A stretch of 29,854 nt of DNA from Deinococcus sp. (GCA_018260275.1 JAGLBK010000008.1:1-29854), one strand, 5' to 3'. Positions 15,503 to 24,617 are shown, counted from the first letter of the stretch. Made by a program: numbers and translations. Notes: a model not told the origin generated them from the letters alone.

Positions 15503-16918
15503 TTATTTATCCAGCTTGCCAGCGATAAACGCCTTGAGCACCGCTACGTCATTCGGCAGCACCTCGCAAAAGCGTTCGCCTTTTTCAATTCCGGCAAAGC
15601 GGGCGGGGCGCTCGGGGGCGCGGCCCACCGCCTCGATCACGGTTTCCTCGAACTTGGCGGGCAGGGCGGTTTCCAGGCAGACCATCGGCACGCCGGGGCG
15701 CTTGAACTGCTCGCCCACCAGCACGCCGTCGGCGGTGTGGGGGTCGATCAGGCGGCCAAATTGCGTGTCGATGCGCTTAATCGTCGCCAGGCGGTCGGCG
15801 TGCGTGCTGCGGCCCGCGCTGAAGCCACTGGCCTGCACCGCGTCCCAGTGGGCCGAACCTTGCAAGTTCACCGGGCGAGACGCGCCGACTTCATCCCACC
15901 AGCCTTTGGTCTGAATGGCGTCGCTGCCCGCAATCAGGTACAGATAGCGCTCGAAATTGCTGGCCTTGCCGATGTCCATGCTGGGGCTGGAGGTCTGCGC
16001 GACCTGCGCGGCGGGCCGGACGTGGTAGTTTCCGGTACTAAAGAACTCGTGCAGCACGTCGTTTTCGTTGCTGGCGACCAGCAGGCGGCCAATCGGCAGG
16101 CCCATGCGTTTAGCGAGGTATCCGGCGAAGACGTTGCCGAAATTGCCGCTCGGGACGCTGAAATCAGCCTCAGCCCCGGCGGGCAGCCCCAGCGCGAAGT
16201 ATCCCTTGAAGTAGTACACCGCCTGCGCCATGACCCGCGCCCAGTTGATGCTGTTGACCGCGCCGATGTCGTATTTTTCCTTGAATTCGGCGTCGCCGTT
16301 GACTTCCTTCACCAAGTCCTGACAATCGTCGAACACACCCTCCACGGCAATGTTAAAGATGTTCGGCTCGTTCAGCCCGTACATCTGCGCCTGCTGAAAG
16401 GCACTCATGCGGCCCTGCGGCGAGAGCATGAACACGTTCACGCGCGGCTTGCCGAGCATGGCGTACTCGGCGGCGCTGCCCGTGTCCCCCGAAGTCGCGC
16501 CCAGGATATTCAGCCGCTGGCCGCGTTTTTCCAGCGTGTACTCGAAAACGTGGCCCAGAAATTGCATCGCCATATCCTTGAAGGCCAGACTGGGGCCGTT
16601 GGACAGTTCCAGCAGGTATAAACCGGAGTCGCCCAGCGGTGTCAGCGGCGTAATCTCGCGGCTGTGAAAGGCTTCCTCGGTGTAGGTGGCGTGCAGCAGC
16701 GCCCGCAAATCGGCCTCGGGAATGTCGCTGATGAAGGGCCGCATGACCGCGTAGGCGAGGTCGGGATAACTCAGGCCGCGCAGGGCTTCAATTTCGGCGG
16801 GCGAAAAAGTCGGGATGCTCTCGGGCATCGCCAGGCCGCCGTCGGGCGCGAGGCCCATCAGCAGAACATCCGAGAACTGGCCCAGATTGGCCGCGCCGCG
16901 TGTGGAAACGTACTTCAT
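15503..16918 (-). CDS. thrC: Threonine synthase
   Basis: The 471-residue PLP enzyme converts O-phosphohomoserine to threonine, the last step of threonine synthesis. The start is MKYVSTRGAANLGQFSDVLL, typical of the long (E. coli-like) threonine synthases; an upstream in-frame start at 16951 would add 11 unconserved residues. The PLP lysine is in PSLAFKDMAMQF (about residue 114), and ILGATSGDTGSAAEYAM is the phosphate-binding loop. The ATG lies 6 bases after TACAGT on the minus strand, so it is probably leaderless. It is divergent from the toxin-antitoxin pair and likely cotranscribed with the NUDIX gene. Confidence 0.95.
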   Translation of the reverse strand: MKYVSTRGAANLGQFSDVLLMGLAPDGGLAMPESIPTFSPAEIEALRGLSYPDLAYAVMRPFISDIPEADLRALLHATYTEEAFHSREITPLTPLGDSGLYLLELSNGPSLAFKDMAMQFLGHVFEYTLEKRGQRLNILGATSGDTGSAAEYAMLGKPRVNVFMLSPQGRMSAFQQAQMYGLNEPNIFNIAVEGVFDDCQDLVKEVNGDAEFKEKYDIGAVNSINWARVMAQAVYYFKGYFALGLPAGAEADFSVPSGNFGNVFAGYLAKRMGLPIGRLLVASNENDVLHEFFSTGNYHVRPAAQVAQTSSPSMDIGKASNFERYLYLIAGSDAIQTKGWWDEVGASRPVNLQGSAHWDAVQASGFSAGRSTHADRLATIKRIDTQFGRLIDPHTADGVLVGEQFKRPGVPMVCLETALPAKFEETVIEAVGRAPERPARFAGIEKGERFCEVLPNDVAVLKAFIAGKLDK

Positions 16919-16998
16919 AGAGCTACTGTAGCGAGTTGGCGGCGTGGGCAAGGTCGGTGCGGCTAGGCGAGGGCTGGCGCTGGCTTAGACTTGGCCCT
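16919..16998. promoter_or_regulatory. Divergent leaderless promoters of thrC and the antitoxin gene
   Basis: On the minus strand TACAGT (16930-16925) is 6 bases before the thrC ATG. On the plus strand TAGACT (16986-16991) is 7 bases before the antitoxin ATG at 16999. Neither has a good -35, and neither gene has a Shine-Dalgarno. Confidence 0.5.
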
Positions 16999-17283
16999 AT
17001 GACCGGTTCCAAGCCGCCGGGTTCCAGATCGCCAGGCGACCTGCCCGAAATCGTCAATCTTCACGCCGCCAAAACGCACCTCTCGCGGCTGGTCGAGCGG
17101 GCGCACGCGGGCGAGGAAATCATTCTGGCGAAGGGGGGCAAGCCGTATGCCCGGCTGGTGCCGCTGGAGCAAAAGCGCCCGCGCCAGTTCGGGCTGCTGG
17201 CCGGGAAAATCAATCTATCCGAGGCTGAAAATGCCGAGTTGATGCGCCCCCTGAGCGAGGAAGAACTGGCGGACTGGGAATGA
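16999..17283 (+). CDS. Phd/YefM-type antitoxin
   Basis: The 94-residue protein has the Phd/YefM N-terminal DNA-binding fold: IVNLHAAKTHLSRLVERAHAGEEIILAKGGKPYARLVPL (about residues 19-57). A Glu-rich tail, ENAELMRPLSEEELADWE, is the part that normally wraps the toxin. It should bind and silence the PIN toxin encoded next and repress the shared promoter. The ATG at 16999 was chosen because a TAGACT -10 box lies 7 bases upstream. Its stop overlaps the toxin start (ATGA, 17280-17283), the usual coupling for type II modules. Confidence 0.92.
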   Translation: MTGSKPPGSRSPGDLPEIVNLHAAKTHLSRLVERAHAGEEIILAKGGKPYARLVPLEQKRPRQFGLLAGKINLSEAENAELMRPLSEEELADWE

Positions 17284-17672
17284 GGCTGCTGCTGGATACG
17301 CATATTCTGCTGTGGCTGGTGTCGGATGACGAGCGTTTGCCCCAGGCGCTGCGGCAGCCCTTGCAGGAGCATGAGCTGGTTATCAGTGCGGCCAGCGTCT
17401 GGGAAATGTCCATCAAGCATCACCTGGGCAAACTGCCTAGCACGGCCCCCTTTCTGGCTGATGTGGAGGGCGCAGTCACCGCGCTCGGGGCCGACCTGCT
17501 GCCCATCACCGCCCCTCATGCGCTGCGGGCGGGTGAACTGGACTGGGCGCACCGCGACCCCTTCGACCGGGTGCTAGTGGCCCAGGCGCAGGTGTCGGGG
17601 CTGCAACTGGTCACACTGGACGAGCACATCCGGCGCTTTGTGGGGGCGCCACTGCTGGGGCTGCCTGGCTGA
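17280..17672 (+). CDS. PIN-domain ribonuclease toxin (VapC-like)
   Basis: The 130-residue PIN domain belongs to the Sll0205-like group. Acidic metal-binding residues are all present: D6 in LLLDTHILLW, E42 in ASVWEMSIKHHLGKL, D93 and D96 in HRDPFDRVLVAQA, and D114 in LVTLDEHI. Such toxins cut RNA, often tRNA or rRNA, when their antitoxin is degraded. The start overlaps the antitoxin stop by four bases. The pair is intact and likely active. A MITE copy lies 58 bases downstream. Confidence 0.93.
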   Translation: MRLLLDTHILLWLVSDDERLPQALRQPLQEHELVISAASVWEMSIKHHLGKLPSTAPFLADVEGAVTALGADLLPITAPHALRAGELDWAHRDPFDRVLVAQAQVSGLQLVTLDEHIRRFVGAPLLGLPG

Positions 17673-17730
17673 ATTGGCGAACCCACTGAGCACGCGACTG
17701 AGTCTCGTCGCTGCGCCCTGAGTGTGCAGA

Positions 17731-17903
17731 CAGGGCAACCGCAAAGTCCCGAAAACGAATAACAGGTAACCAGTATTACGGGATAAACAGAAATCCTGCC
17801 GCTTGAATGAAACTTGGTTCCTGATGAAATCGGGATTTTTCTCTGGGGCATCCATTAGTATTTACACCGAGTTCAAAATTGAACCGACTTTGCGGAAGCC
17901 CTG
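17731..17903. mobile_element. MITE-like element, copy 2 (173 bp, inverted)
   Basis: This copy is the reverse complement of 9555-9727, with no difference seen by eye over 173 bases. It is flanked by the direct repeat GTGTGCAGA (17722-17730 and 17904-17912), which differs from the flank of copy 1, so the two insertions are separate events. It lies between the toxin gene and the promoter of the TPR-like gene; its right end is 41 bases before that gene's TATAAT box. Confidence 0.9.
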
Positions 17904-17944
17904 GTGTGCAGACCGTGGCGAATGTAGCCTGTAGCCACACCACC

Positions 17945-17956
17945 TATAATCTCCCC
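17945..17956 (+). promoter_or_regulatory. Consensus -10 box of the TPR-like gene (leaderless)
   Basis: A perfect TATAAT (17945-17950) is followed by 6 bases and the ATG at 17957. There is no Shine-Dalgarno and no clear -35; the MITE ends 41 bases upstream, so the -35 position is outside it. Confidence 0.6.
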
Positions 17957-18274
17957 ATGCGCCCCGCCTACCTCACCGCCGCACGCGACCTGCAACTGGG
18001 CCGCGAATGGGCCGTCGAGGGCGAAACCCGCAAGGCGCTGGAGGCCTACCGAGACGCGCTCGATTTGCTGCGTACCCTGCCTCCCGAGCGCACCCGCGAT
18101 ATTTTGCTGGGGCACGTGCATCTGGCGTTTTACCAGACTTACGCGCTGATGGGCGACGCGAAAACAGGCCAGCACCACCTACAACAGGGCGTCAGCTATG
18201 CCCGAAGCACCCGCGATCCGCTGGCAAGGGCAATAGCCGAGGAGTGCCTCAGTGGGCTGGAAGCGGTGCTGTAA
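17957..18274 (+). CDS. Small TPR-like helical protein
   Basis: The 105-residue, fully helical protein has paired helices with TPR-like spacing: LQLGREWAVEGETRKALEAYRDALDLLRTLP, then ILLGHVHLAFYQTYALMGDAKTGQHHLQQGVSYA. The G/A-x-Y-x-x-A-L signature of TPR motifs is visible. There is no catalytic motif, so it is likely a protein-binding scaffold. The start was set at ATG 17957 because of the TATAAT 6 bases upstream; the upstream extension lies in the MITE and is not coding. It converges with glyA across a large hairpin. Confidence 0.7.
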   Translation: MRPAYLTAARDLQLGREWAVEGETRKALEAYRDALDLLRTLPPERTRDILLGHVHLAFYQTYALMGDAKTGQHHLQQGVSYARSTRDPLARAIAEECLSGLEAVL

Positions 18275-18288
18275 GAGGATAGAAAATG

Positions 18289-18327
18289 GATGATGGATGA
18301 TAGAGACGGCCTCTATCACCCATCATC
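18289..18327. terminator. Large hairpin between convergent genes
   Basis: A 17-bp stem with one mismatch (GATGATGG...GATAGAG, 18289-18305, pairing with 18311-18327) encloses a 5-base loop. It lies between the stop of the TPR-like gene and the end of glyA, so it can serve both strands. No T tract follows directly. Its arms are made of GATGGATGAT repeats, which recur after pheT. Confidence 0.55.
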
Positions 18328-18346
18328 TATCATCCATCTTCGCCAA

Positions 18347-19570
18347 TCAGGGCAGCGGGAACCCACCCGCGAACTCATGAACCTCGGCCTGCACGTCCTC
18401 GCCTTTCAGCGCCCGGTCAATCAGGTCGGCAATCCTGGGCATATCCTTCTCGGTCATGCCGCGCGTGGTCACCGCCGCCGTGCCGATGCGGATGCCACCG
18501 CCGTGCATGATTTTCTCGGTGTCGTAGGGCAGTGTGGATTTGCTGATGGTGATGTGGTTGGCGTCCAGCGCCTTGGTCGCCTTGGTGCCGTTCAGCCCAT
18601 GGGCCCGCAGGTCGAGCACGAGCAGGTGGTTGTCGGTGCCGCCCGAAACAATGCGGTAGCCCTTCTTCTCGAACTCGGCGGCCAGGGCGCGGCTGTTGGC
18701 GATAATCTGTTTGGCATAAGTTTTAAATTCGGGTTGCAGCGCCTCACCAAACGCCACCGCTTTGGCCGCGATCACATGCTCCAGCGGGCCGCCCTGGTAG
18801 CCGGGGAACACGGCACGGTCAATCTTGGCGGCAATGTCAGCGTCGTTGGTCATGATGATGCCGCCGCGTGGCCCGCGCAGGGTCTTGTGGGTGGTGCTGG
18901 CGACCACATGCGCGTGGGGCAAGGCGCCCGGATGCTCGCCCGCCGCGATCAGGCCCGCGATGTGGGCGATGTCGGCAAACAGAATCGCACCCACCTCGTC
19001 GGCAATGACGCGGAAAGCCGCGAAGTCGATAATCCGGCTGTAGGCGCTGGCCCCGGCGATGATCATCTTGGGCTTGCTTTCCAGGGCAATGCGGCGCACC
19101 TCGGCCATGTCAATCAGCTCGGTCTTCTCGTCGACCTTATAGTCCACCATGCTGTAGCGCAGGCCCGAAAAGTTGGCCTTGTTCCCGTGGGTCAGGTGGC
19201 CCCCGTGCGAAAGGTTCATGCCCAGCACCACGTCACCGGGTTCCAGCAGGGCGTTGTACACGGCCAGGTTGGCGCTGCTGCCGCTGTGGGGCTGCACATT
19301 GGCCCACGCCGCGCCGAACAGTTCCTTGGCGCGGTCGATGGCGAGCTGCTCCACCTTATCCACCACTTCGCAGCCGCCGTACCAGCGCTTGCCGGGGTAG
19401 CCCTCGGCGTACTTGTTGGTCAGCAGGCTGCCCTGGGCCTCGCGCACGGCGGCGCTGGTGAAGTTCTCGGAGGCGATCAGTTCCAGGCCGGTGCGCTGGC
19501 GTTCGCCTTCCTGGGCGATCAGGTCGAAGACAGCCCTATCCGGGGCAGCAGAGTCGCGTTTCTGAGTCAT
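18347..19570 (-). CDS. glyA: Serine hydroxymethyltransferase
   Basis: The 407-residue PLP enzyme interconverts serine and glycine while loading one-carbon units onto tetrahydrofolate. Family motifs are [18 protein letters not shown] (about 31-48), [22 protein letters not shown] and the PLP lysine in [15 protein letters not shown] (K229). Length matches bacterial SHMT. On the minus strand TAACGT ends 6 bases before the ATG, so a leaderless message is likely. It is followed across a hairpin by the convergent TPR-like gene, and the antiporter gene is upstream on the same strand with a gap of 74 bases. Confidence 0.97.
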   Translation of the reverse strand: MTQKRDSAAPDRAVFDLIAQEGERQRTGLELIASENFTSAAVREAQGSLLTNKYAEGYPGKRWYGGCEVVDKVEQLAIDRAKELFGAAWANVQPHSGSSANLAVYNALLEPGDVVLGMNLSHGGHLTHGNKANFSGLRYSMVDYKVDEKTELIDMAEVRRIALESKPKMIIAGASAYSRIIDFAAFRVIADEVGAILFADIAHIAGLIAAGEHPGALPHAHVVASTTHKTLRGPRGGIIMTNDADIAAKIDRAVFPGYQGGPLEHVIAAKAVAFGEALQPEFKTYAKQIIANSRALAAEFEKKGYRIVSGGTDNHLLVLDLRAHGLNGTKATKALDANHITISKSTLPYDTEKIMHGGGIRIGTAAVTTRGMTEKDMPRIADLIDRALKGEDVQAEVHEFAGGFPLP

Positions 19571-19644
19571 ACGGGTACGTTAACATTCCGGGTGCGACCG
19601 GGCAGCGGGTGTGTCTTTGCAGGCCAGACGAGACGGTGGCAGGG

Positions 19645-21126
<1,482 letters not shown>

Positions 21127-21147
21127 GGCCTCATCTTAAAGGGCATC

Positions 21148-21163
21148 TGGTAGGCTGGGCGGC
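21148..21163 (+). promoter_or_regulatory. Promoter of the pheS leader (extended -10)
   Basis: TGG-TAGGCT (21148-21156) resembles an extended -10 and is followed by 7 bases and a GTG at 21164. No plus-strand gene is near upstream, so this is the best candidate for the promoter of the pheS transcript. Confidence 0.45.
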
Positions 21164-21214
21164 GTGAACGGTACACTTTCGCCATTTATGGGCCGCGGGC
21201 AGACGCCGGGCTGA
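21164..21214 (+). CDS. Putative pheS leader peptide (16 residues)
   Basis: GTG at 21164, in leaderless position behind TAGGCT, opens a 16-codon frame that ends with TGA at 21212-21214: MNGTLSPFMGRGQTPG. It contains one Phe codon, TTT at 21185-21187, a rare codon choice in this genome. The end of the frame overlaps the 5' arm of a fold that competes with the terminator at 21234. This is what a ribosome-sensing attenuator needs, but a single Phe codon is fewer than in classical pheS leaders. No direct proof of translation. Confidence 0.35.
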   Translation: MNGTLSPFMGRGQTPG

Positions 21215-21264
21215 TTGCTGTCCGGTGCGCTGTCCCGCCCTGCTCCGTGCTGGCGGGATTTTTT
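21195..21264 (+). promoter_or_regulatory. Candidate attenuator of pheS (terminator and antiterminator)
   Basis: The terminator is CCCGCC / GGCGGG (21234-21239 and 21252-21257) followed by ATTTTTT (to 21264), 87 bases before the pheS ATG and with no gene in front of it. An alternative fold pairs GCGGGCAG (21195-21202) with CTGTCCCGC (21230-21238, one bulged T), stacked on CGCCGG / CCGGTG (21204-21209 and 21222-21227). The outer stem uses the 5' arm of the terminator, so the two exclude each other. No T-box sequence was found. Confidence 0.5.
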
Positions 21265-21350
21265 ATGTCTAAAGGTCCAAGAGTCTAAAGGTCTAAGGTT
21301 TTTTGTTCCCCAGATTTATAGGGCGTATCGAAAGCACTCCAGGAGTACAA

Positions 21351-22382
21351 ATGTCAGACAACATGCAAGAAACTGCCCTTCAGGAAATCAACGCCGCCGA
21401 CACGCTGGAAACGCTCCAGGCGGTCAAGACCAAATATGTCGGCAAGTCCGGCCTCGTCACCAGGGAACTGGGCACGCTCGGCAAGCTGCCGCCCGAGGAA
21501 CGCAAAGCACGCGGCGCGGAAATCAACGTGGTTCGTGCCGCGATTCAGGCCGCGCTGGACGAGAAGGAAGCCACCCTCAAACGCGCCGCACTGGACGCCA
21601 AACTGGCGAGCGAAGCTATTGACGTAACCTTGCCGGGGCTAGGGCTGCCCAGCGGCGGACTGCATCCGATTAGCCGCGTGTACGACGACCTTATCGGCAT
21701 TTTTACCCGCATGGGCTACGAGGTCGCCGAGGGGCCGGAGGTCGAGGAGGAGCACTACAACTTCGAGGCGCTGAACATCCCCTGGTATCACCCTGCCCGC
21801 GAGTTGCAGGACACCTTCTGGCTGGAAGATGGGCGGCTTTTGCGTACCCACACGTCCAATATGCAGATTCGCTACATGATCGAGCACGACCCGGATTTGA
21901 AGATGGTCAGCCGGGGCAAGGTCTACCGCTACGAGGCCACCGACGCCACCCACGAGGCGATGTTTCACCAGCTGGAGGGCCTGGTGGTGGGCGACGGCAT
22001 CAGCATGGCCGACCTCAAGGGCACCATCGCCGAGATGGCGCGGGGGCTGTACGGCACGGGCGCGAAGGTGCGCTTTCAGCCGAGCTATTACCCCTTCGTG
22101 GAGCCGGGGGCCGACTTCGCCGTGTACTGGGAAAACCCGCGTGGCGAGAGCAAATGGCTGGAGCTGGGCGGCTGCGGCATGGTTCACCCCAACGTGTTCA
22201 AAGCCGTGGACGACCTGCGCGAGCAAGCCGGAAAGCCGCGCCTGTACGAAGGTAAAACGGGCTTCGCGTTTGGGCTGGGGCCGGAGCGGATTGCCATGCT
22301 GAAGTATGGGATTCCGGATATTCGCTACTTCTACGCCAACGACCCCAGGGTGATGGGGCAGTTCCGGGGCGAGTTGGGGTAA
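21351..22382 (+). CDS. pheS: Phenylalanyl-tRNA synthetase alpha subunit
   Basis: The 343-residue catalytic subunit charges tRNA-Phe as an alpha2-beta2 enzyme with PheT. An N-terminal coiled coil (to about residue 85) is followed by the class II core: motif 2 region LLRTHTSNMQIRYM, VSRGKVYRYEATDATHEAMFHQLEG, and motif 3 GFAFGLGPERIAMLKYGI near the end. AGGAG at 21341-21345 supports ATG 21351 over an upstream in-frame start at 21303. pheT does not follow at once: 2.9 kb of accessory genes lie between. The leader with its terminator suggests transcription attenuation. Confidence 0.97.
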   Translation: MSDNMQETALQEINAADTLETLQAVKTKYVGKSGLVTRELGTLGKLPPEERKARGAEINVVRAAIQAALDEKEATLKRAALDAKLASEAIDVTLPGLGLPSGGLHPISRVYDDLIGIFTRMGYEVAEGPEVEEEHYNFEALNIPWYHPARELQDTFWLEDGRLLRTHTSNMQIRYMIEHDPDLKMVSRGKVYRYEATDATHEAMFHQLEGLVVGDGISMADLKGTIAEMARGLYGTGAKVRFQPSYYPFVEPGADFAVYWENPRGESKWLELGGCGMVHPNVFKAVDDLREQAGKPRLYEGKTGFAFGLGPERIAMLKYGIPDIRYFYANDPRVMGQFRGELG

Positions 22383-22386
22383 GAAA

Positions 22387-22743
22387 GTGGGCAAATATTA
22401 TTGCTCATGTGGATATGTATCAAGTGATATGTATTTCCCGTCTAATTTCAAGGCAAAAGGTTTTACCGAAGAACATCTATACAATATTTCCTCTTTAATT
22501 CAGGATTCCATCAGTGAATCCGACGGTTTTGAAGAATTAGAGAGCTGGAGTGAAATAACCACTTTGGAGAGATATAAAATCTCCAAAGAATTACTTGAAA
22601 AAGCATTATGGGATTTATATTTGCTAATTGAATTACCGACGATGGAAATTTGGCGCTGTGAAGGGTGCCAAAGAGTACACATCTGGAGTAAAGATAAGAC
22701 GTGGGAGCGTGAATGTTTCCCTTATGATAAATCGGAAACCTGA
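22387..22743 (+). CDS. AT-rich orphan with two Cys pairs
   Basis: The 118-residue protein starts with GTG four bases after the pheS stop. It is conspicuously AT-rich next to the GC-rich genes around it, a sign of recent transfer. Two Cys pairs, CSC near residue 6 and CEGC near residue 91, could hold one zinc, bringing N- and C-terminal ends together; the middle is an acidic helical region (ISSLIQDSISESDGFEELE). No known family was recognised; size and acidity resemble immunity-type proteins, but that is a guess. The TGA stop is the first three complete bases inside the inverted repeat that begins at 22740, so the original C-terminus may have been different. Confidence 0.65.
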   Translation: MGKYYCSCGYVSSDMYFPSNFKAKGFTEEHLYNISSLIQDSISESDGFEELESWSEITTLERYKISKELLEKALWDLYLLIELPTMEIWRCEGCQRVHIWSKDKTWERECFPYDKSET

Positions 22744-23020
22744 CATCTTGCAGATTTTGAAATGGCGTCCCAGACGGCTAAATTCATGAATAGTATCAAA
22801 AACAGCGATTACGACAGATTTCTTTAGGTCTATCCCAGCAGGATTTTTGATGACCTCTGACATTGCCATCGAAAAGATGTGCCAAATTGGCCGCGGAAAC
22901 GGTTCGAGTTAGCGACGCTAAATGGAAATATGCCCTTTAGTACGAAGAAAATCTTTGAATCCGGAAAAATGACGTCTGGGACGCGGATATTCAGTGATTT
23001 GAAAAACTGCAAGATGTCAG
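22740..23020. repeat. 281-bp element with imperfect inverted ends
   Basis: The ends are perfect 14-bp inverted copies CTGACATCTTGCAG (22740-22753 and 23007-23020). Inside them are perfect 12-bp inverted copies GCGTCCCAGACG (22765-22776 and 22973-22984), spaced by 11 and 22 bases on the two sides. The interior is AT-rich with short broken frames only. No target duplication is evident. It may be a decayed insertion sequence or a non-autonomous element; it is unrelated to the 173-bp MITE. Just outside, AGAAAGAATTATC is repeated directly (near 23021 and 23053). Confidence 0.65.
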
Positions 23021-23129
23021 AAAGAAAGAATTATCCAAATCTGAAATATCCGAGAAAGAATTATCTGTATTTGGGAAGCTGTTACAACAATTTAAGCAGT
23101 GGTTTCATCAGCCGTAATTTCTCATCCCC

Positions 23130-23141
23130 TATCCTATCCTC
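23130..23141 (+). promoter_or_regulatory. Leaderless -10 of the Uma2 gene
   Basis: TATCCT (23130-23135) is followed by 6 bases and the ATG at 23142. There is no Shine-Dalgarno. The island genes can thus be transcribed without the pheS promoter. Confidence 0.4.
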
Positions 23142-23705
23142 ATGACGGACCTTGCCCCCAAAGCCATGACCGAGGCCGAATACCTCCGCACCGAACGCGA
23201 AAGCCCGTTCAAGCGTGAGTATGTCGGCGGGTCCGTGTATCCGCTGCACGCTCAGGCGGGAGCCAGTGGCAAACATACCCGTATCAGTGGGCGGATATTT
23301 GCCACGCTTTTTCCCGTCGCCGACGCAAAAGGCTGCCGCATTTATCAGTCCGACATGCAGGTCTACATTCCCTCGGAATCGGTATACTTTTACCCTGACG
23401 TGATGCTGGTCTGCGATAAGCACCAGCCGCACGACTACTACGAAACCGCGCCCTGTTTTCTGGCCGAGGTGTCGTCGGGCAGCACCGCGCACAACGACCG
23501 CCGTCACAAATACAGCGTCTACACCGGCATTCCCAGCCTGCAAACGTATCTGATCGTCTCGCAGGACGAACGCTATGTCGTGGAATATCAGCGGGTAGAC
23601 GGCAAATGGCAGATGCGCGAAATACGTGGCGACGAGCAAATCGGCGTGCCTTGCCTGGGCCTCTCGCTGACGCTGGACGACATCTACCGGAACGTGCTGC
23701 CATGA
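23142..23705 (+). CDS. Uma2-family (DUF820) putative endonuclease
   Basis: The 187-residue protein has the PD-(D/E)XK nuclease fold of the Uma2/DUF820 family. Seen are the N-terminal MTEAEYLRTER helix, the KREYVGGSVYPL strand, YPDVMLVCD with the metal Asp near residue 86, and FLAEVSSGSTAHNDRRHKYSVY with the Glu near 109 and the typical S-T-x-x-x-D-x-x-x-K-x-x-x-Y tail. These proteins are abundant in cyanobacteria and deinococci as scattered copies and are linked to mobile DNA; their physiological role is unproven. Its stop overlaps the next start by ATGA (23702-23705). Confidence 0.88.
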   Translation: MTDLAPKAMTEAEYLRTERESPFKREYVGGSVYPLHAQAGASGKHTRISGRIFATLFPVADAKGCRIYQSDMQVYIPSESVYFYPDVMLVCDKHQPHDYYETAPCFLAEVSSGSTAHNDRRHKYSVYTGIPSLQTYLIVSQDERYVVEYQRVDGKWQMREIRGDEQIGVPCLGLSLTLDDIYRNVLP

Positions 23706-24198
23706 CTGAAACCTTCGCTATTCCCTGTGTCGGCGCACTGATTCGCCGCACGGTGGAGGGTCGGCCCTGCGTGTTGCTGCAAGAGCGGCGCAAACCCGGC
23801 GTCGGCATTGAAGACGGCCTGCTGGAACTTCCGGCGGGCAAATTGCGCGAGTACGAGAATGTTTTTGAGGCCCTGCACCGAGAAGTCCACGAAGAAACTG
23901 GCCTGACCTGACACGCATCGTGGGCGAGCCGGAAACCTTGCGCCGTGAGGTGCTGGGCTACGACGTGCAAAGTTTTGTGCCCTACTGCATCACTCAGAAT
24001 CTATCGGGCGGTTATTCCATTTTGCTCAGCACCTTTTTGTGTGAAGCCGACGGCGACCCGGTAGCTCAGGCGGGCGAAACTGCCGCGCCAAGTTGGATGC
24101 CGCTGTCCGAACTCCGCTTGAAGCTGAAGCACACGCCAGAGCAGTTTTACCCGCTATATCTGGGCGCTCTACACCATTATCTGGAGGAACACCTGTGA
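23702..24198 (+). pseudogene. NUDIX hydrolase split by a 1-base frameshift
   Basis: The first frame (23702-23911) holds an N-terminal strand region and a complete Nudix box, GKLREYENVFEALHREVHEE-TGL, then stops at TGA. The second frame (open from about 23902, ending at 24198) continues the same fold with LTRIVGEPETLRREV, a late strand pair and a C-terminal helix. Restoring one base so that the junction reads Gly-Leu-Asp-Leu-Thr makes a single NUDIX protein of about 165 residues of normal ADP-ribose pyrophosphatase-like length. It is therefore a recent pseudogene, or the sequence has an error near 23902-23908. It begins by ATGA overlap with the Uma2 gene and ends by GTGA overlap with the next NUDIX gene, so an intact ancestor was part of this operon. 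Confidence 0.8.
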
Positions 24199-24617
24199 CC
24201 ACCCAACCCCTGCGCCCCCGCGCCGCTGCCCTGATCTTCAACGACCAGCACCAGATTCTGCTGATGCTGCGCCGCAAAAATGGTAAGCATTACGCCACGC
24301 TCCCCGGCGGCGGCATTGAGGAAGGCGAAACCCCCGCCGAAGCCTGCGCCCGCGAGGTGCTGGAAGAAGTCAATCTGACCGTAAACGTGGGCCAACAGGT
24401 GCTGGAAATGGACAATTTGCAGAGCCACGAGCATTACTTTCTGTGCGAAGTGACCGGCGGCGAAATGCGCCTGGGCGACGGCCCCGAGGGCATCCGCCAG
24501 AGCGAGGGCAACCACTACGAGCCGCAGTGGGTAGATGTGGCGCGGCTGGCTGAGGTGAATCTGGTGCCGGAAGTGTTGCGCGGGCTGGTGCACGATTTGG
24601 CACATAAGATGTCATAA
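24195..24617 (+). CDS. NUDIX hydrolase
   Basis: The 140-residue protein has the canonical Nudix box GGIEEGETPAEACAREVLEE-VNL near residues 40-62, preceded by ILLMLRRKNGKHYATLPGG. It should hydrolyse a nucleoside diphosphate derivative, substrate unknown. The start is a GTG overlapping the previous stop (GTGA, 24195-24198); longer in-frame starts upstream lie inside the split NUDIX gene and add no conserved sequence. It is the second NUDIX gene in the island between pheS and pheT. Confidence 0.9.
   Translation: MTTQPLRPRAAALIFNDQHQILLMLRRKNGKHYATLPGGGIEEGETPAEACAREVLEEVNLTVNVGQQVLEMDNLQSHEHYFLCEVTGGEMRLGDGPEGIRQSEGNHYEPQWVDVARLAEVNLVPEVLRGLVHDLAHKMS

Noticed and set aside
21220..21265. T-box riboswitch before pheS
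   Set aside because: No TGGNACCGCG-type antiterminator sequence and no recognisable stem I; the alternative stem seen is different.
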